Program-made: the position numbers and the translations under genes | Notes under the pieces: generated by a model | Database searches by the model: none | What the model was told of the DNA's origin: nothing | The model's input: the letters and a program-made list of their open reading frames with translations, nothing else | From: Collinsella aerofaciens | Lineage (GTDB): Bacteria > Actinomycetota > Coriobacteriia > Coriobacteriales > Coriobacteriaceae | Direction: 5' to 3' | Length of the DNA stretch: 32,870 nt | Assembly (NCBI RefSeq): GCF_015555045.1 | Contig: NZ_JADNJQ010000025.1 | Location: 1 to 32,870 of the forward strand | Shown here: positions 13,800-22,293 of the stretch, one piece after another | Position numbering within the stretch: position 1 is the stretch's first letter | How the letters are laid out: each line of letters begins with the position of its first letter

Positions 13800-15611
13800 A
13801 TGCAGCCCAAGCATTCTGCTATTGTCGCGGGCCTGACGTTGACGCTTTCGTTTGGCGCCGTTTCCGCGCCGGCACCCGCCGCTGCCGAGGAGCCCACGCC
13901 GGGCGTTGCCTCGGATGCCACCGATATCGATAAGGGTCTCTACACCCAGCAGTCCTTCTCAGGCGTGCTGAGGTCGGTCCAGGGCGTTTCGTTTGTCAAC
14001 GTGACTCCCGAGATGAAGTACTTTACCAAGTACGAGAGCCATGGTAACTACAACCAGGGCTTTTCGTACGGTGACGGCTATAACGCGTTGGGCTATTACC
14101 AGTTCGACCGCCGCTGGTCGCTCATTCCGTTTATGAAGCAGGTCTACAACTACAGCCCCGAAAAATACAGCATGCTCAAGGATGCGATTGATCGCGGCAG
14201 CGAGATTTCCAACACGAGCAATGCCATGTACGAGAACGGTCAGCTCACCGAGTTGGGCCGTATTGCGCAGGAGGCCTTCCAGGGTGCTTACAACACCGAT
14301 CCTGTTGAGTTCTCAGCACTTCAAGATGCTTATGCGTACAACTCGTACTATGCGGTGACCGAGGCGTGGCTCAAGAGCGGCCTAGGTATTGATATTTCGG
14401 GCCGCGCCGACTGCGTCAAGGGCATGGTGTGGAGCATTACCAACATGTGCGGCACTGGTGGCTGCAGGGACTTTTTCCGCTGGGCGAATCTTTCCAACGA
14501 TATGTCCGATCGCGAGTTTGTGACGGCGCTTTCCTACAGCGTGGTCAATAACGTGGCGACCAAGTATTCGAGCCAACCCCAGTATCATGAGGGCTGGAAG
14601 AACCGCTACCGCAACGAGCTGAAGGACTGCTTGGTTTATATCGCCGAGGACGAGGCCGCTGCCGCTGCGACGCCCGTGCAGCCCGAGCCTACGCCGGCGC
14701 CCTCGCCGACGCCTGATTCGAATGACGGCTCGAGTGACGATGCCAACGATGACAGGATGGATGCGCCCTCGACCGATGCTGACGGTAATGGCTCTGCTGG
14801 TGGCGCCATCAACGACGGTTCCACCTCGAACGGCTCCAATTCGAACGGCTCTGCTGCGGGCGATTCGTCTTCAAGCTCTGCCGGCAATACGGACAGCGAC
14901 GCTTCTGGTTCGACCGGCGCTGACACCTCTAACTCATCTACCGGCTCGAGCGATTCGTCCGTTGACACCGGCTCTAACAACGGCTCCGGCTCTGACGCAA
15001 CCCCTGATTCCGATGCTTCCAAGGACGATTCGAATAAGGCGCCGGACGCTCCCGTTGCTTCGCCGGACAAGAAGCCTTCTTTCTCCGAGCAGCTTGGTTC
15101 TACGCTGGGTTCTTCGCTGATGGCTGGCGTCAATAACGGCTCGGCCCAGAACAAGGACAACTCTGATCAGGCTTCCACGGAAAAGACCGAAGCCGCAAAG
15201 GGCGACTCCAAGGACAAGGCTTCCGAGAAGACCGAATCCGATAAGGGTTCTAGCTCTGAGGAGAAGGACAAGGATAAGAAGTCTGAATCTGAGGAGAAGG
15301 ACAAGAGCAAGACCGAGGGCGAAAAGCAGCAGGGCGAGGACGAAAAGAAACAGTCCGAAGACGACGACAAGAGCGGTGCCGACAACCAGAGCCAAGAGCA
15401 AAATGGCTCCAAAACAGTGACCACTACTACCACGACGACTACAACTACCAAGTCATCTGGCGGCAATATGCCCAAGACGGGCGATCTGATTGTGATGGCG
15501 AGCCTTGCCAGTGCAAGCTTGGCCACGCTGGGTGCCACGTCTATTGTGAGTGGCAAGCATAAGCTCGATCAGCAAAAGAAGGCTGCTGGGCAGAACGACT
15601 CCGAGGAGTAG
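13800..15611 (+). CDS. Secreted lysozyme-like surface protein with Ser/Asp/Lys-rich stalk and MPKTG sorting signal
   Basis: A 603-aa protein with GGGAGGA before ATG 13800. Residues 1-29 form a signal peptide ending in APAPAAA. Residues 70-285 form a globular domain in which YESHGNYNQG (Glu79) followed by ALGYYQFDRRWSL recalls the Glu-Ser...Gly-x-x-Gln layout of lytic transglycosylases, suggesting a peptidoglycan-active fold (inference). A Pro-rich linker (about 290-305), a long Ser/Asp/Gly/Asn-rich region, a Lys/Glu/Asp-rich charged region (about 440-535) and a run of ten Thr lead to NMPKTGD (MPKTG from residue 557), a hydrophobic helix and a basic tail: an LPxTG-type sortase signal with Met in the first position. 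The 17-residue tail after the helix is longer than usual. Likely wall-anchored. No neighbouring sortase in the window. Confidence 0.78.
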   Translation: MQPKHSAIVAGLTLTLSFGAVSAPAPAAAEEPTPGVASDATDIDKGLYTQQSFSGVLRSVQGVSFVNVTPEMKYFTKYESHGNYNQGFSYGDGYNALGYYQFDRRWSLIPFMKQVYNYSPEKYSMLKDAIDRGSEISNTSNAMYENGQLTELGRIAQEAFQGAYNTDPVEFSALQDAYAYNSYYAVTEAWLKSGLGIDISGRADCVKGMVWSITNMCGTGGCRDFFRWANLSNDMSDREFVTALSYSVVNNVATKYSSQPQYHEGWKNRYRNELKDCLVYIAEDEAAAAATPVQPEPTPAPSPTPDSNDGSSDDANDDRMDAPSTDADGNGSAGGAINDGSTSNGSNSNGSAAGDSSSSSAGNTDSDASGSTGADTSNSSTGSSDSSVDTGSNNGSGSDATPDSDASKDDSNKAPDAPVASPDKKPSFSEQLGSTLGSSLMAGVNNGSAQNKDNSDQASTEKTEAAKGDSKDKASEKTESDKGSSSEEKDKDKKSESEEKDKSKTEGEKQQGEDEKKQSEDDDKSGADNQSQEQNGSKTVTTTTTTTTTTKSSGGNMPKTGDLIVMASLASASLATLGATSIVSGKHKLDQQKKAAGQNDSEE

Positions 15612-15644
15612 TCCCTTTCGGTTGCCCGACAACTAAAGATTCGC

Positions 15645-15682
15645 AATGGGGGCCGGTGCAGATGCATCGGGCCCCATTTTGT
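15645..15682 (+). terminator. Terminator after the surface-protein gene
   Basis: AATGGGGGCCGGTGC pairs with GCATCGGGCCCCATT (one mismatch/wobble zone), followed by TTGTTG. It lies 33 bp downstream of the stop. Confidence 0.75.
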
Positions 15683-15814
15683 TGCACAACGATTTGTTAT
15701 GCCCCCTCAAGGCCTTTGTTTCTACCGTTGCCCGATGCCTTTGCGCGGATGCAGCGTTGTGCTTGAACTGCTCGCTACAATGGGCCTCGTGCTACGTTTT
15801 AGGGAGAAGTTACG

Positions 15815-17611
15815 GTGTCTGAACAGGAGTATTGCAACAGTGCCGCTACTTTTGGCGTACGGCTTGTCAACCATGTCGATGATGCGGTCTTACCGGTCGG
15901 TGTGCATGATTTTGCCGATGCCATTGGTCGTTGCATACTGGTCGACAAGACCATGTTTATTGCCGATGTGTTGGACTGTGACGCGTCCGTTGTGGTGTGC
16001 TGTCGACCCGAGGGTTTTGGCAAGAGCATGAACTTGTCGATGCTCAGGGCTTTTCTGGAGCGTCCGGCGGTCGGTCGCGCCGGTCGGATCTCGTTTGCCG
16101 ATGCTCAGATTTGGGATGCGGACAGCGGGCGTTATCGGGATGAGTACGCTTGCTATCCGGTGATATCGCTGGACTTTTCTGGCGCTGCGAGGCGTGGCGC
16201 CGCCATTGCTGGCGTAGTGCGCGATGCTCTTTTGGGCGAGTGCGCCCGCCTGCTGGCGCTTTTGGAGGCTCCGGATTTAGCTCGAGACAAGGTGCGTCAC
16301 ATCGAACGTGTTGCGCGTGGCGCGGCGAGCGAGGACGAGGTCGCCTCGGTGCTTGGCGTGCTCATTGAGCTGCTGGAGATGGCCTGCGATGAGCAGGTTG
16401 TATTGCTCGTTGATGGGTACGACGCGGCGTGGTTGGGCCGTGCGAGCGCGGGGGACGCTTCCGACGCCGATCCGGCAGAACTACTTGACCGGTTGCTGTT
16501 TGACGCCATTGCCACTGCGCGCGATTCGTTGCGGCTGACGTGTTTGATGGGGGAGTGTCCCGGTCCTGCCGAAGCGGCGCTTTCTTCGCGCGGCTGCTCG
16601 TATTGTCTGACGACGCCGCTGTCGGCGTGGTGTGACCGATATTTCGGTTTTTCGGATGCCGAGGTCCAGGCTCTTTTGAATCATGCTGGGCGCGAGGAAT
16701 ACCTGGATGATGCGCGTGAATGGCTCGAGGGGTATCGGTTTGGCAGGGCCTATTGCTCGAGTCCAGAGCGTGTGATTGGGTTTTTGGACCGAGGCTGCAC
16801 GGCGCCTGTGCGTGCCGATCTGTATGGATATGCCGATTGCCTGAGTAGGGTAGTTGTCGGGTGGAATCTCGACCGCCTTTCGGTCTTGTTTGATTTGCTC
16901 GAGGCCCATGGGTGCGCTGAGGTCCCGCTTTGTTTGGGCACTGCAGAGCCAGATGTCTCGCCTGACGATGACATGTGGACAGCGCTGTATCTGTCCGGTT
17001 TTCTCACGACGGATATGACTGAGGAGCCAGAGCATGGCGATCGCCTCCGTGCTTTGCGATTGCCCAATAACGAGCTTCGTCAGGCCTTGCGTCTAGTGAT
17101 TATTGAGTGGTTTGAGTGCGCCGCAGAAGACATTCGAGACGTCGATGCGTTTCGCGACGGGCTGTGCCATGGGAACGAGGATACCGTGAGGCGGGCGCTA
17201 AGCCGCATCTTGGGAGATGCGGGAATCGGTGCGACCGACCCAGATACACCGCTGCCATATCACCTACTCTTGCAAGGACTCTGCTTTGGATTGCCGGGCT
17301 ATGCCAATCCTGCTTCGAGGCGAAAGTGTGGCGCGGATCGCTGGGACATCCAGGTTTTTCCTACGGGCGCCGTGTTCGACATAGCCGATACGATCGGTAT
17401 GCTCGATGAACGTCCGCTGATAACGATCAACATGATGTATGACCCCGGTGTGGATGCGCTGGGCCTGGAATTGCTGGCCGTGCAGGCGCTGCTCGACATA
17501 GAGCGCGACGGCATCGACGAAATCCGTGTGCCGCGACCCGGCGTGGGTCGCATGCGCTGGGGATTCGGGTTTGACGGGCAGCGTGTGGCAGCGGTGTGCC
17601 AGCGGCTTTAA
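15815..17611 (+). CDS. AAA-ATPase-like protein with degenerate PD-(D/E)XK-type C-terminus
   Basis: A 598-aa protein with GTG start and AGGGAGA upstream. The N-terminus follows the AAA-ATPase_like family often found with a DUF1703-type nuclease: CILVDKTMFIADVL (40-53), then RPEGFGKSMNLSML (64-77) as the P-loop equivalent, and VVLLVDGYDAAW as Walker B-like strand. The C-terminal segment aligns in layout with the family's PD-(D/E)XK nuclease (GADRWDIQVFP, then PLITINMMYDPG, then WGFGFDGQRVAAV). The Glu-x-Lys pair expected in the middle strand reads Asn-Met-Met, so cleavage activity is doubtful. It is rich in cysteine (about 19). It stands alone between a terminator and a convergent gene. Function of the family is not established. 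Confidence 0.75.
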   Translation: MSEQEYCNSAATFGVRLVNHVDDAVLPVGVHDFADAIGRCILVDKTMFIADVLDCDASVVVCCRPEGFGKSMNLSMLRAFLERPAVGRAGRISFADAQIWDADSGRYRDEYACYPVISLDFSGAARRGAAIAGVVRDALLGECARLLALLEAPDLARDKVRHIERVARGAASEDEVASVLGVLIELLEMACDEQVVLLVDGYDAAWLGRASAGDASDADPAELLDRLLFDAIATARDSLRLTCLMGECPGPAEAALSSRGCSYCLTTPLSAWCDRYFGFSDAEVQALLNHAGREEYLDDAREWLEGYRFGRAYCSSPERVIGFLDRGCTAPVRADLYGYADCLSRVVVGWNLDRLSVLFDLLEAHGCAEVPLCLGTAEPDVSPDDDMWTALYLSGFLTTDMTEEPEHGDRLRALRLPNNELRQALRLVIIEWFECAAEDIRDVDAFRDGLCHGNEDTVRRALSRILGDAGIGATDPDTPLPYHLLLQGLCFGLPGYANPASRRKCGADRWDIQVFPTGAVFDIADTIGMLDERPLITINMMYDPGVDALGLELLAVQALLDIERDGIDEIRVPRPGVGRMRWGFGFDGQRVAAVCQRL

Positions 17612-17635
17612 GCGCCGGGGTGTTTCCGGCTTCCG

Positions 17636-18655
17636 TTACTCGGTGTCCTTCAGGGGCGGCATGGGCTTCCAGTTGGGATCCTTAACGATCTTGCGGGCGT
17701 CCTTCATGCCACGGCGCAGCGCCGGAATACCGGTCTTAAAGCACTTGTCAACGGCGGCCAGGCGAATGAATTCCTTGCAGAAGGTCGCGGCGTTGCCCAG
17801 ACGGAACAGCACGGGGTGGTAGTCGCCGTAGATCTGCATGTAGCGTGCCAGATAACCGCGGTTGCGCATGATGTAGTAGCGGTTGGTGTCGCTCGTAGAG
17901 TTGAGCTGGCGCTTGCCGGCGATGTCCCAGTTAGAGACGGCGCGGGCGCGCTTGAGCACCACGTCGGCAACAACGGCGGCGGGGAAGTGCTGGCTGGCCA
18001 CGTAGCCATAGCAGGCATCGTCGCCGTAGATGAAGAATCGCGCATCGGGCAGGCCGATCTTGTCGACCACGCGGCGCGAGAACATGCCGCCCTCAAAGCA
18101 CAGCTGGTTCATGGCGCGGTAGCCCTCGGGGCCCAAGTCCCACTTGGCGACAGGGTTGGGAATGCCGAGCGAAAGGATGAGTTGGTATTGCCAAAAGAAG
18201 GCGCCGCCGTCAAAGTCCAGGCGCGAACCCTGGATAACATCGTAGCGGTCGGTCCACTTGGCAAGACGCTCGATGCCTTCGGGGATGACGAGCACGTCGT
18301 CGTCCATCACCCAGAACCATTGAGCGCCCAGGTCGTAGGCGCATTTGGTGCCGGCGGAGAAGCCACCTGCACCGCCGCCGTTTTCGAGCTGCGGGGCGTA
18401 GATGACGCGGTCGGTGCCGCCCTGCGCGTCGGGCTGCTCGGTGTCGATGCCCCACAGGTTGGCCAGGCGCTCGTTAAATGCGGCGCACATGGCCTCGGTC
18501 TCGCGCGAATTCTCGTTATCGACAATCACGATGCGCCAGGGCGTTGCCGTGAGCTCGGTCATGGAGTCGAACAAGTTGGCCAGGAGTTCCTGGCGCTTGT
18601 ACGTAACGACGACGATGGCGAGCTTGTCGATGGGGGCGGGAAGGGTTGAAGGCAT
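17636..18655 (-). CDS. Family 2 glycosyltransferase, GlfT2/rhamnosyltransferase-like
   Basis: A 339-aa cytosolic-face GT-A glycosyltransferase. Landmarks: LAIVVVTYKRQELL (12-25), VIVDNENS, ENGGGAGGFSAGTKCAYDLG (91-110), and the metal-binding DDD at 118-120 in WFWVMDDDVLV. DARFFIYGDDACYGYVASQ and a downstream RNRGYLARYMQIYG block match galactofuranosyl- and rhamnosyl-transferase relatives. Start ATG 18655 (MPSTLPAP) is chosen because the conserved strand follows within 12 residues; the longer frame to 18790 is unlike the family. Upstream AAAGGAT is about 11 nt away. It is convergent with the ATPase gene and transcribed in the same direction as the acyltransferase. Likely adds a sugar to a surface polysaccharide; donor unknown. 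Confidence 0.85.
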   Translation of the reverse strand: MPSTLPAPIDKLAIVVVTYKRQELLANLFDSMTELTATPWRIVIVDNENSRETEAMCAAFNERLANLWGIDTEQPDAQGGTDRVIYAPQLENGGGAGGFSAGTKCAYDLGAQWFWVMDDDVLVIPEGIERLAKWTDRYDVIQGSRLDFDGGAFFWQYQLILSLGIPNPVAKWDLGPEGYRAMNQLCFEGGMFSRRVVDKIGLPDARFFIYGDDACYGYVASQHFPAAVVADVVLKRARAVSNWDIAGKRQLNSTSDTNRYYIMRNRGYLARYMQIYGDYHPVLFRLGNAATFCKEFIRLAAVDKCFKTGIPALRRGMKDARKIVKDPNWKPMPPLKDTE

Positions 18656-18825
18656 GGGGCAATATATCCTTTCACGCGCGGCGGGCGAGTGCTGCGCGGA
18701 AGCTATCGAATACGTCCTTGAGACTGTCCTATTGTAAAGGCTCGGCGCACCTTGACGGCAAGCTTTGAATAAAACGCAGGAACCTGTCACGGCTGTAGCG
18801 GCTTTAGCGTCTGACGGCAGCGTGT

Positions 18826-19956
18826 CTATTGCCGCTTGGGCTTGCGAGCGATAAGGCTTCTAGCTGCGTCGATGGTGAGAAGCGTCAGGGCAAAGACGAT
18901 GCTAATGACGGTACCCGTGACGATACATATAACTGCCGGGCTGTTTTGGCTGACCAGTATGTTTGCGAGCAACGTATTGAAGACGGGACGCCACAGGCTA
19001 CTGGTGAGCGACTGCATCACATAGAAACCGAGCGTGGCGGTCGAAAGGGTGACGATGACGCCTGCGGCTCGTGGATTGTCCGAGGCGCTGCGTCGGGTAG
19101 CCGCAAAGAGCAGGGAGGTGGCAGCGAGGACAAACGAGATCAACGAGGTCGATTTGTAGGAGAGGGCTGCCATTGCTGTGAGGTTGCCGGTGAAGGAGAG
19201 TTCGCCTTCCAGGATGGTGGTGAGCACCAAAACCGCTGCGAGCGACCGCATGCCTAAGGCGCCCGCCCTGTCCGAATCCATGACATCGGTAATGTCGCGG
19301 AGCAGCCCGCCGATCAAAAATGCGACTACGTACGTGGTAGCGCTCATGGACTTCTGGAGCCAAGAAAACTCGCCGGCGCTTGTCGCACTCATGGCGGCTA
19401 AATACCCGTTAACAACAAATGCGAGGATTCCAACGACGATGACCGCTGCCGTGTAGCTCCTCTTAGAGAGTCGACTCTTGGCCAGGCCAAACAGCGGCGC
19501 CATGAAGACCGTGGCGGCATAGACCCAGATAAACTCAAGCCCCAGCGTGTACCAATAGTGCGCGTGCAGGGAGACATCGGGAATGGGTGAGACGACCGTG
19601 GACCACGCGAGCGCCATGAGGCAATAAAACGCAGTAGGCAAGATGACCTTGCCAAGGCGCTGCGCCGTCCGTTGCATTTGCGACTTCCACGTTGCTCCAC
19701 CGTCCCAAGCACGCGCGGCCGAAGCGATGAGAAAATAGCCCGAGATCATAAAGAAGACCTCGTTGGCCCAGCAGCCCAGCAAGTTAATAAAACCGAGCAC
19801 GCCGGAATAGGGGGACATCGCAAGTGGGGCATATTCTACGGCGCCGACGCAGGCGGCTTGGAAGGTCCACTGAAAGGTGTGGAACACCGCGATGCCGGCG
19901 ACCGCAACCAAACGCAGTGCTTCGATGGGTATGTTGCGTGCGGCTTTGGGCTGCAT
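18826..19956 (-). CDS. Acyltransferase family 3 membrane protein
   Basis: A 376-aa integral membrane protein with about ten hydrophobic segments, of the acyltransferase-3 (OafA/WecH-like) family that O-acylates surface sugars. The N-terminal motif with the key His (RLVAVAGIAVFHTFQW, His26) and EVFFMISGYFLI are typical, as is the Trp-rich WYTLGLEFIWVYAA segment. AAAGGA lies 5 nt before ATG 19956. It belongs to the same minus-strand group as the GT2 gene downstream, and is divergent from the five plus-strand glycosyltransferases, which supports a role in decorating the same glycan. Acyl group unknown. Confidence 0.85.
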   Translation of the reverse strand: MQPKAARNIPIEALRLVAVAGIAVFHTFQWTFQAACVGAVEYAPLAMSPYSGVLGFINLLGCWANEVFFMISGYFLIASAARAWDGGATWKSQMQRTAQRLGKVILPTAFYCLMALAWSTVVSPIPDVSLHAHYWYTLGLEFIWVYAATVFMAPLFGLAKSRLSKRSYTAAVIVVGILAFVVNGYLAAMSATSAGEFSWLQKSMSATTYVVAFLIGGLLRDITDVMDSDRAGALGMRSLAAVLVLTTILEGELSFTGNLTAMAALSYKSTSLISFVLAATSLLFAATRRSASDNPRAAGVIVTLSTATLGFYVMQSLTSSLWRPVFNTLLANILVSQNSPAVICIVTGTVISIVFALTLLTIDAARSLIARKPKRQ

Positions 19957-19996
19957 GACGTCCTTTCTTATCGGTTTGCCTCTGCGAGCTCCATAG

Positions 19997-20002
19997 ATTA
20001 TA
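19997..20002 (-). promoter_or_regulatory. -10 box for the acyltransferase gene
   Basis: A perfect TATAAT on the minus strand about 41 bp before the acyltransferase ATG. No good -35 at 16-18 bp, so the promoter may be weak or activator-dependent. Confidence 0.35.
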
Positions 20003-20068
20003 TAAACGCCCGCTGGCGCGTTGGCCCTTTGATACCATGAAACGACAGGTATTTCCTAAGGAGCACAT

Positions 20069-21172
20069 TTGTCTACTAACGCCTCTGGCAGCCCTGTTCT
20101 GTCGCTGCTTATTCCCATTTACAATGTTCAGCGCTACCTGCGCGAGTGTCTCGATTCCGCCCTGGCGCAGACGCTCAAGGATATTGAGATCATCTGTATT
20201 AACGACGGGTCGACTGACAACTCGCCGGCGATTATCCGCGAGTATATGGAGCGCGATGGGCGCGTCAAGATGATCGACAAGGCCAACAGCGGCTACGGCG
20301 ACTCGATGAACCACGGCCTGGAGATGGCGCGTGGCAAGTACGTTGGCATCTTGGAGTCCGATGACTATATGGCGCCCGACGCACTCGAAAAGCTTGTCTC
20401 GGCCGCCGATAGCAATAATGCCGACTTTGCGAAGGCGAACTTTGATTTCTACTGGTCTAAGCCCGAGGAGCGCCGTTCGCTGCACGAGATGTTTAAAGCC
20501 AAGGACTGTGGCAAGCCAGTGCACCCGAGCGATACGACGCAGTTCTTTAAGCAAAAGCCGTCGATTTGGTCGGCCGTGTACCGTCGCGATTTTCTTGAGC
20601 GCAACGGCATTAAGTTCCTGCCGACTCCGGGGGCATCCTTTCAGGACACGTCATTCGCCTTTAAGGTGATCGCGTGCGCCGATAAGGCTGTTTACCTTCA
20701 TGATGCCGTGTTGTCGTATCGCCAGGACAACGAGAATTCTTCGGTCAATTCTTCGGCTAAGGTCTTTTGCGTCAATGCCGAGTATGCCGAGATCGAGCGT
20801 TGGATCCGAGAGGATTACGCCCGCAATCACGCAAGTGATGACGTTGCGCGCATGCTCAAGTTCAATCAGGTCATTAAGTACGATTCGTATATGTGGAACT
20901 ACGTGCGCTTGGCGCCCGAGTTCTATAAGGAGTTCCTGGTCCAGATGACCAAGGAGTTCCAGGCCGCCTTGGACGCGGGGGACTTTTCGCTGGACGACCT
21001 TAAGCCGTGGAAGCGCGCGAATCTTGCCGCCATCCTCAAAGACCCCGAGGCCTGGGTGGACGAGCATCCGCACTTTGCGATGGACGGCGCCCTGGGACGC
21101 GCCAAATACTACGCATCGGTTGGAGGCCCCGGCGTGGTCGCCGCTTTCCTCGTCGAATCGTTGAGGGGGTAG
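20069..21172 (+). CDS. Family 2 glycosyltransferase (TTG start)
   Basis: A 367-aa GT-A glycosyltransferase. SLLIPIYNVQRYLRECLDS (12-30), INDGSTD (44-50) and ESDDYM (96-101; Asp98-Asp99 metal ligands) are the standard nucleotide-sugar-binding elements; a QD motif (FQDTSFAFKV) follows at about 192-201 with a downstream RQDNENSSVNS block. No in-frame ATG lies near the family start, and AAGGAG is 5 nt before TTG 20069, so TTG is the start. It is first of five consecutive plus-strand glycosyltransferase genes. It is a close paralogue of the gene at 22294, sharing long nearly identical DNA in the first 300 bases. Sugar and acceptor unknown. Confidence 0.85.
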   Translation: MSTNASGSPVLSLLIPIYNVQRYLRECLDSALAQTLKDIEIICINDGSTDNSPAIIREYMERDGRVKMIDKANSGYGDSMNHGLEMARGKYVGILESDDYMAPDALEKLVSAADSNNADFAKANFDFYWSKPEERRSLHEMFKAKDCGKPVHPSDTTQFFKQKPSIWSAVYRRDFLERNGIKFLPTPGASFQDTSFAFKVIACADKAVYLHDAVLSYRQDNENSSVNSSAKVFCVNAEYAEIERWIREDYARNHASDDVARMLKFNQVIKYDSYMWNYVRLAPEFYKEFLVQMTKEFQAALDAGDFSLDDLKPWKRANLAAILKDPEAWVDEHPHFAMDGALGRAKYYASVGGPGVVAAFLVESLRG

Positions 21173-21178
21173 GTCGAC

Positions 21179-22219
21179 ATGGGAGAGGCTTCGACCCCCA
21201 AAGCGACCATTGTCGTTCCCGTATACAACTCGGCAAGCTCGATTCAGCGATGTCTCGACTCGCTGTTGGCGCAGTCCGAGCGCTCGATTCAGGTCGTTTG
21301 CGTCAACGACGGATCGGCTGACGACTCGTTGAGTATCTTGCGTCAAATCGCGCAGAACGACGACCGCGTGTTGGTGATTGACCAGAAAAACGCGGGTGTC
21401 TCTTGCGCTCGAAATGCCGGTATCGATGCTGCCGCCGGCGACGTCCTCTTCTTTGTGGACGCCGACGATTACATCGATGCTCAAACCGTTGAGCGCGTGC
21501 TGCATGCCATGGAATCGGCGGATGCCGAGGTCGCCGTTTTTGGTGGCGTCTGCGAGCCCGCCGATGCCGCTCCTAAGCGCGTCCAGCAGCTCATGAGCCC
21601 CAAAGCGGGCGCCTTTGGTGCCCGCGATCCCCAGCTGATCTTCCGCGCGAATGCGCAGCCCTATGCCTGCCGCGCGGCCTTTTCGCGCGCGTTGCTCAAT
21701 CGCGAGGGCATTCGCTTTGCTCCCGGTTTGGCTTTGGGCGAGGACGTTGTATTCCAGTTCGCAGCCTATGCACTTGCCAGCAAAACCGTCGTCATGCCGG
21801 ACAAGTTCTATCACTATGTGATGGAGAGCGACTCGGCGACGCATGAGTTTAACAGCGCCGATGCTCGCGCTAAAAAAATCGATGCCCACATGCGGATGCT
21901 CGAGGAAGTCTTGGAGGACTGGGCGGTCTACGGCCTTTTGGACCTGTGCCCCGGCGAGCTGGTCACCTGGTTTTTGGACCTTATCGTGTTTGACTTGGCG
22001 CGTCTGGGTGCCGATGACTTTCACCGAGTTGCCGGCCGCGTCAACAGGGCTTTCACGACGTTTTTGGGAACGGCGTGGGCGGATGTGCCTGCTAAGGGCG
22101 CCGTTCGCCGTGTTGCCCGCAAGCTCGTTGCGGCGACCTCGGGCGTTACGATGGCAGACGCCACGCTGTTCTATCTTTCGACTCGCGGTCTCAAAGCCTG
22201 CTTGGAGCACTTTATCTAA
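21179..22219 (+). CDS. Family 2 glycosyltransferase
   Basis: A 346-aa GT2 enzyme that starts 6 bp after the previous stop, with GGGGGTAGG as its ribosome site. ATIVVPVYNSASSIQRCLDSLL (9-30), VNDGSADDS (42-50) and VDADDYID (93-100) form the GT-A core; Asp96-Asp97 bind the metal. LGEDVVFQFAAYA matches the conserved acidic/EDxxF helix of EpsJ/WcaA-type enzymes. It is more divergent than the two flanking paralogues and probably adds a different sugar or linkage. Confidence 0.85.
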   Translation: MGEASTPKATIVVPVYNSASSIQRCLDSLLAQSERSIQVVCVNDGSADDSLSILRQIAQNDDRVLVIDQKNAGVSCARNAGIDAAAGDVLFFVDADDYIDAQTVERVLHAMESADAEVAVFGGVCEPADAAPKRVQQLMSPKAGAFGARDPQLIFRANAQPYACRAAFSRALLNREGIRFAPGLALGEDVVFQFAAYALASKTVVMPDKFYHYVMESDSATHEFNSADARAKKIDAHMRMLEEVLEDWAVYGLLDLCPGELVTWFLDLIVFDLARLGADDFHRVAGRVNRAFTTFLGTAWADVPAKGAVRRVARKLVAATSGVTMADATLFYLSTRGLKACLEHFI

Positions 22220-22293
22220 TTCCAAGCGCTGCCGCCCGCCGCAACCCGGCTGCTAAAATAACCCTGTTACACGCTATTCAACAGGAGGTTCTC

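Noticed and set aside
14636-15401. Minus-strand frames rich in Leu/Glu/Val opposite the surface-protein stalk
   Set aside because: Mirror products of the low-complexity Ser/Asp/Lys codons; no start signal.
20651-22225. Minus-strand frame of 524 codons opposite two glycosyltransferase genes
   Set aside because: Antisense shadow in GC-rich DNA; the plus-strand frames carry complete GT2 motifs.
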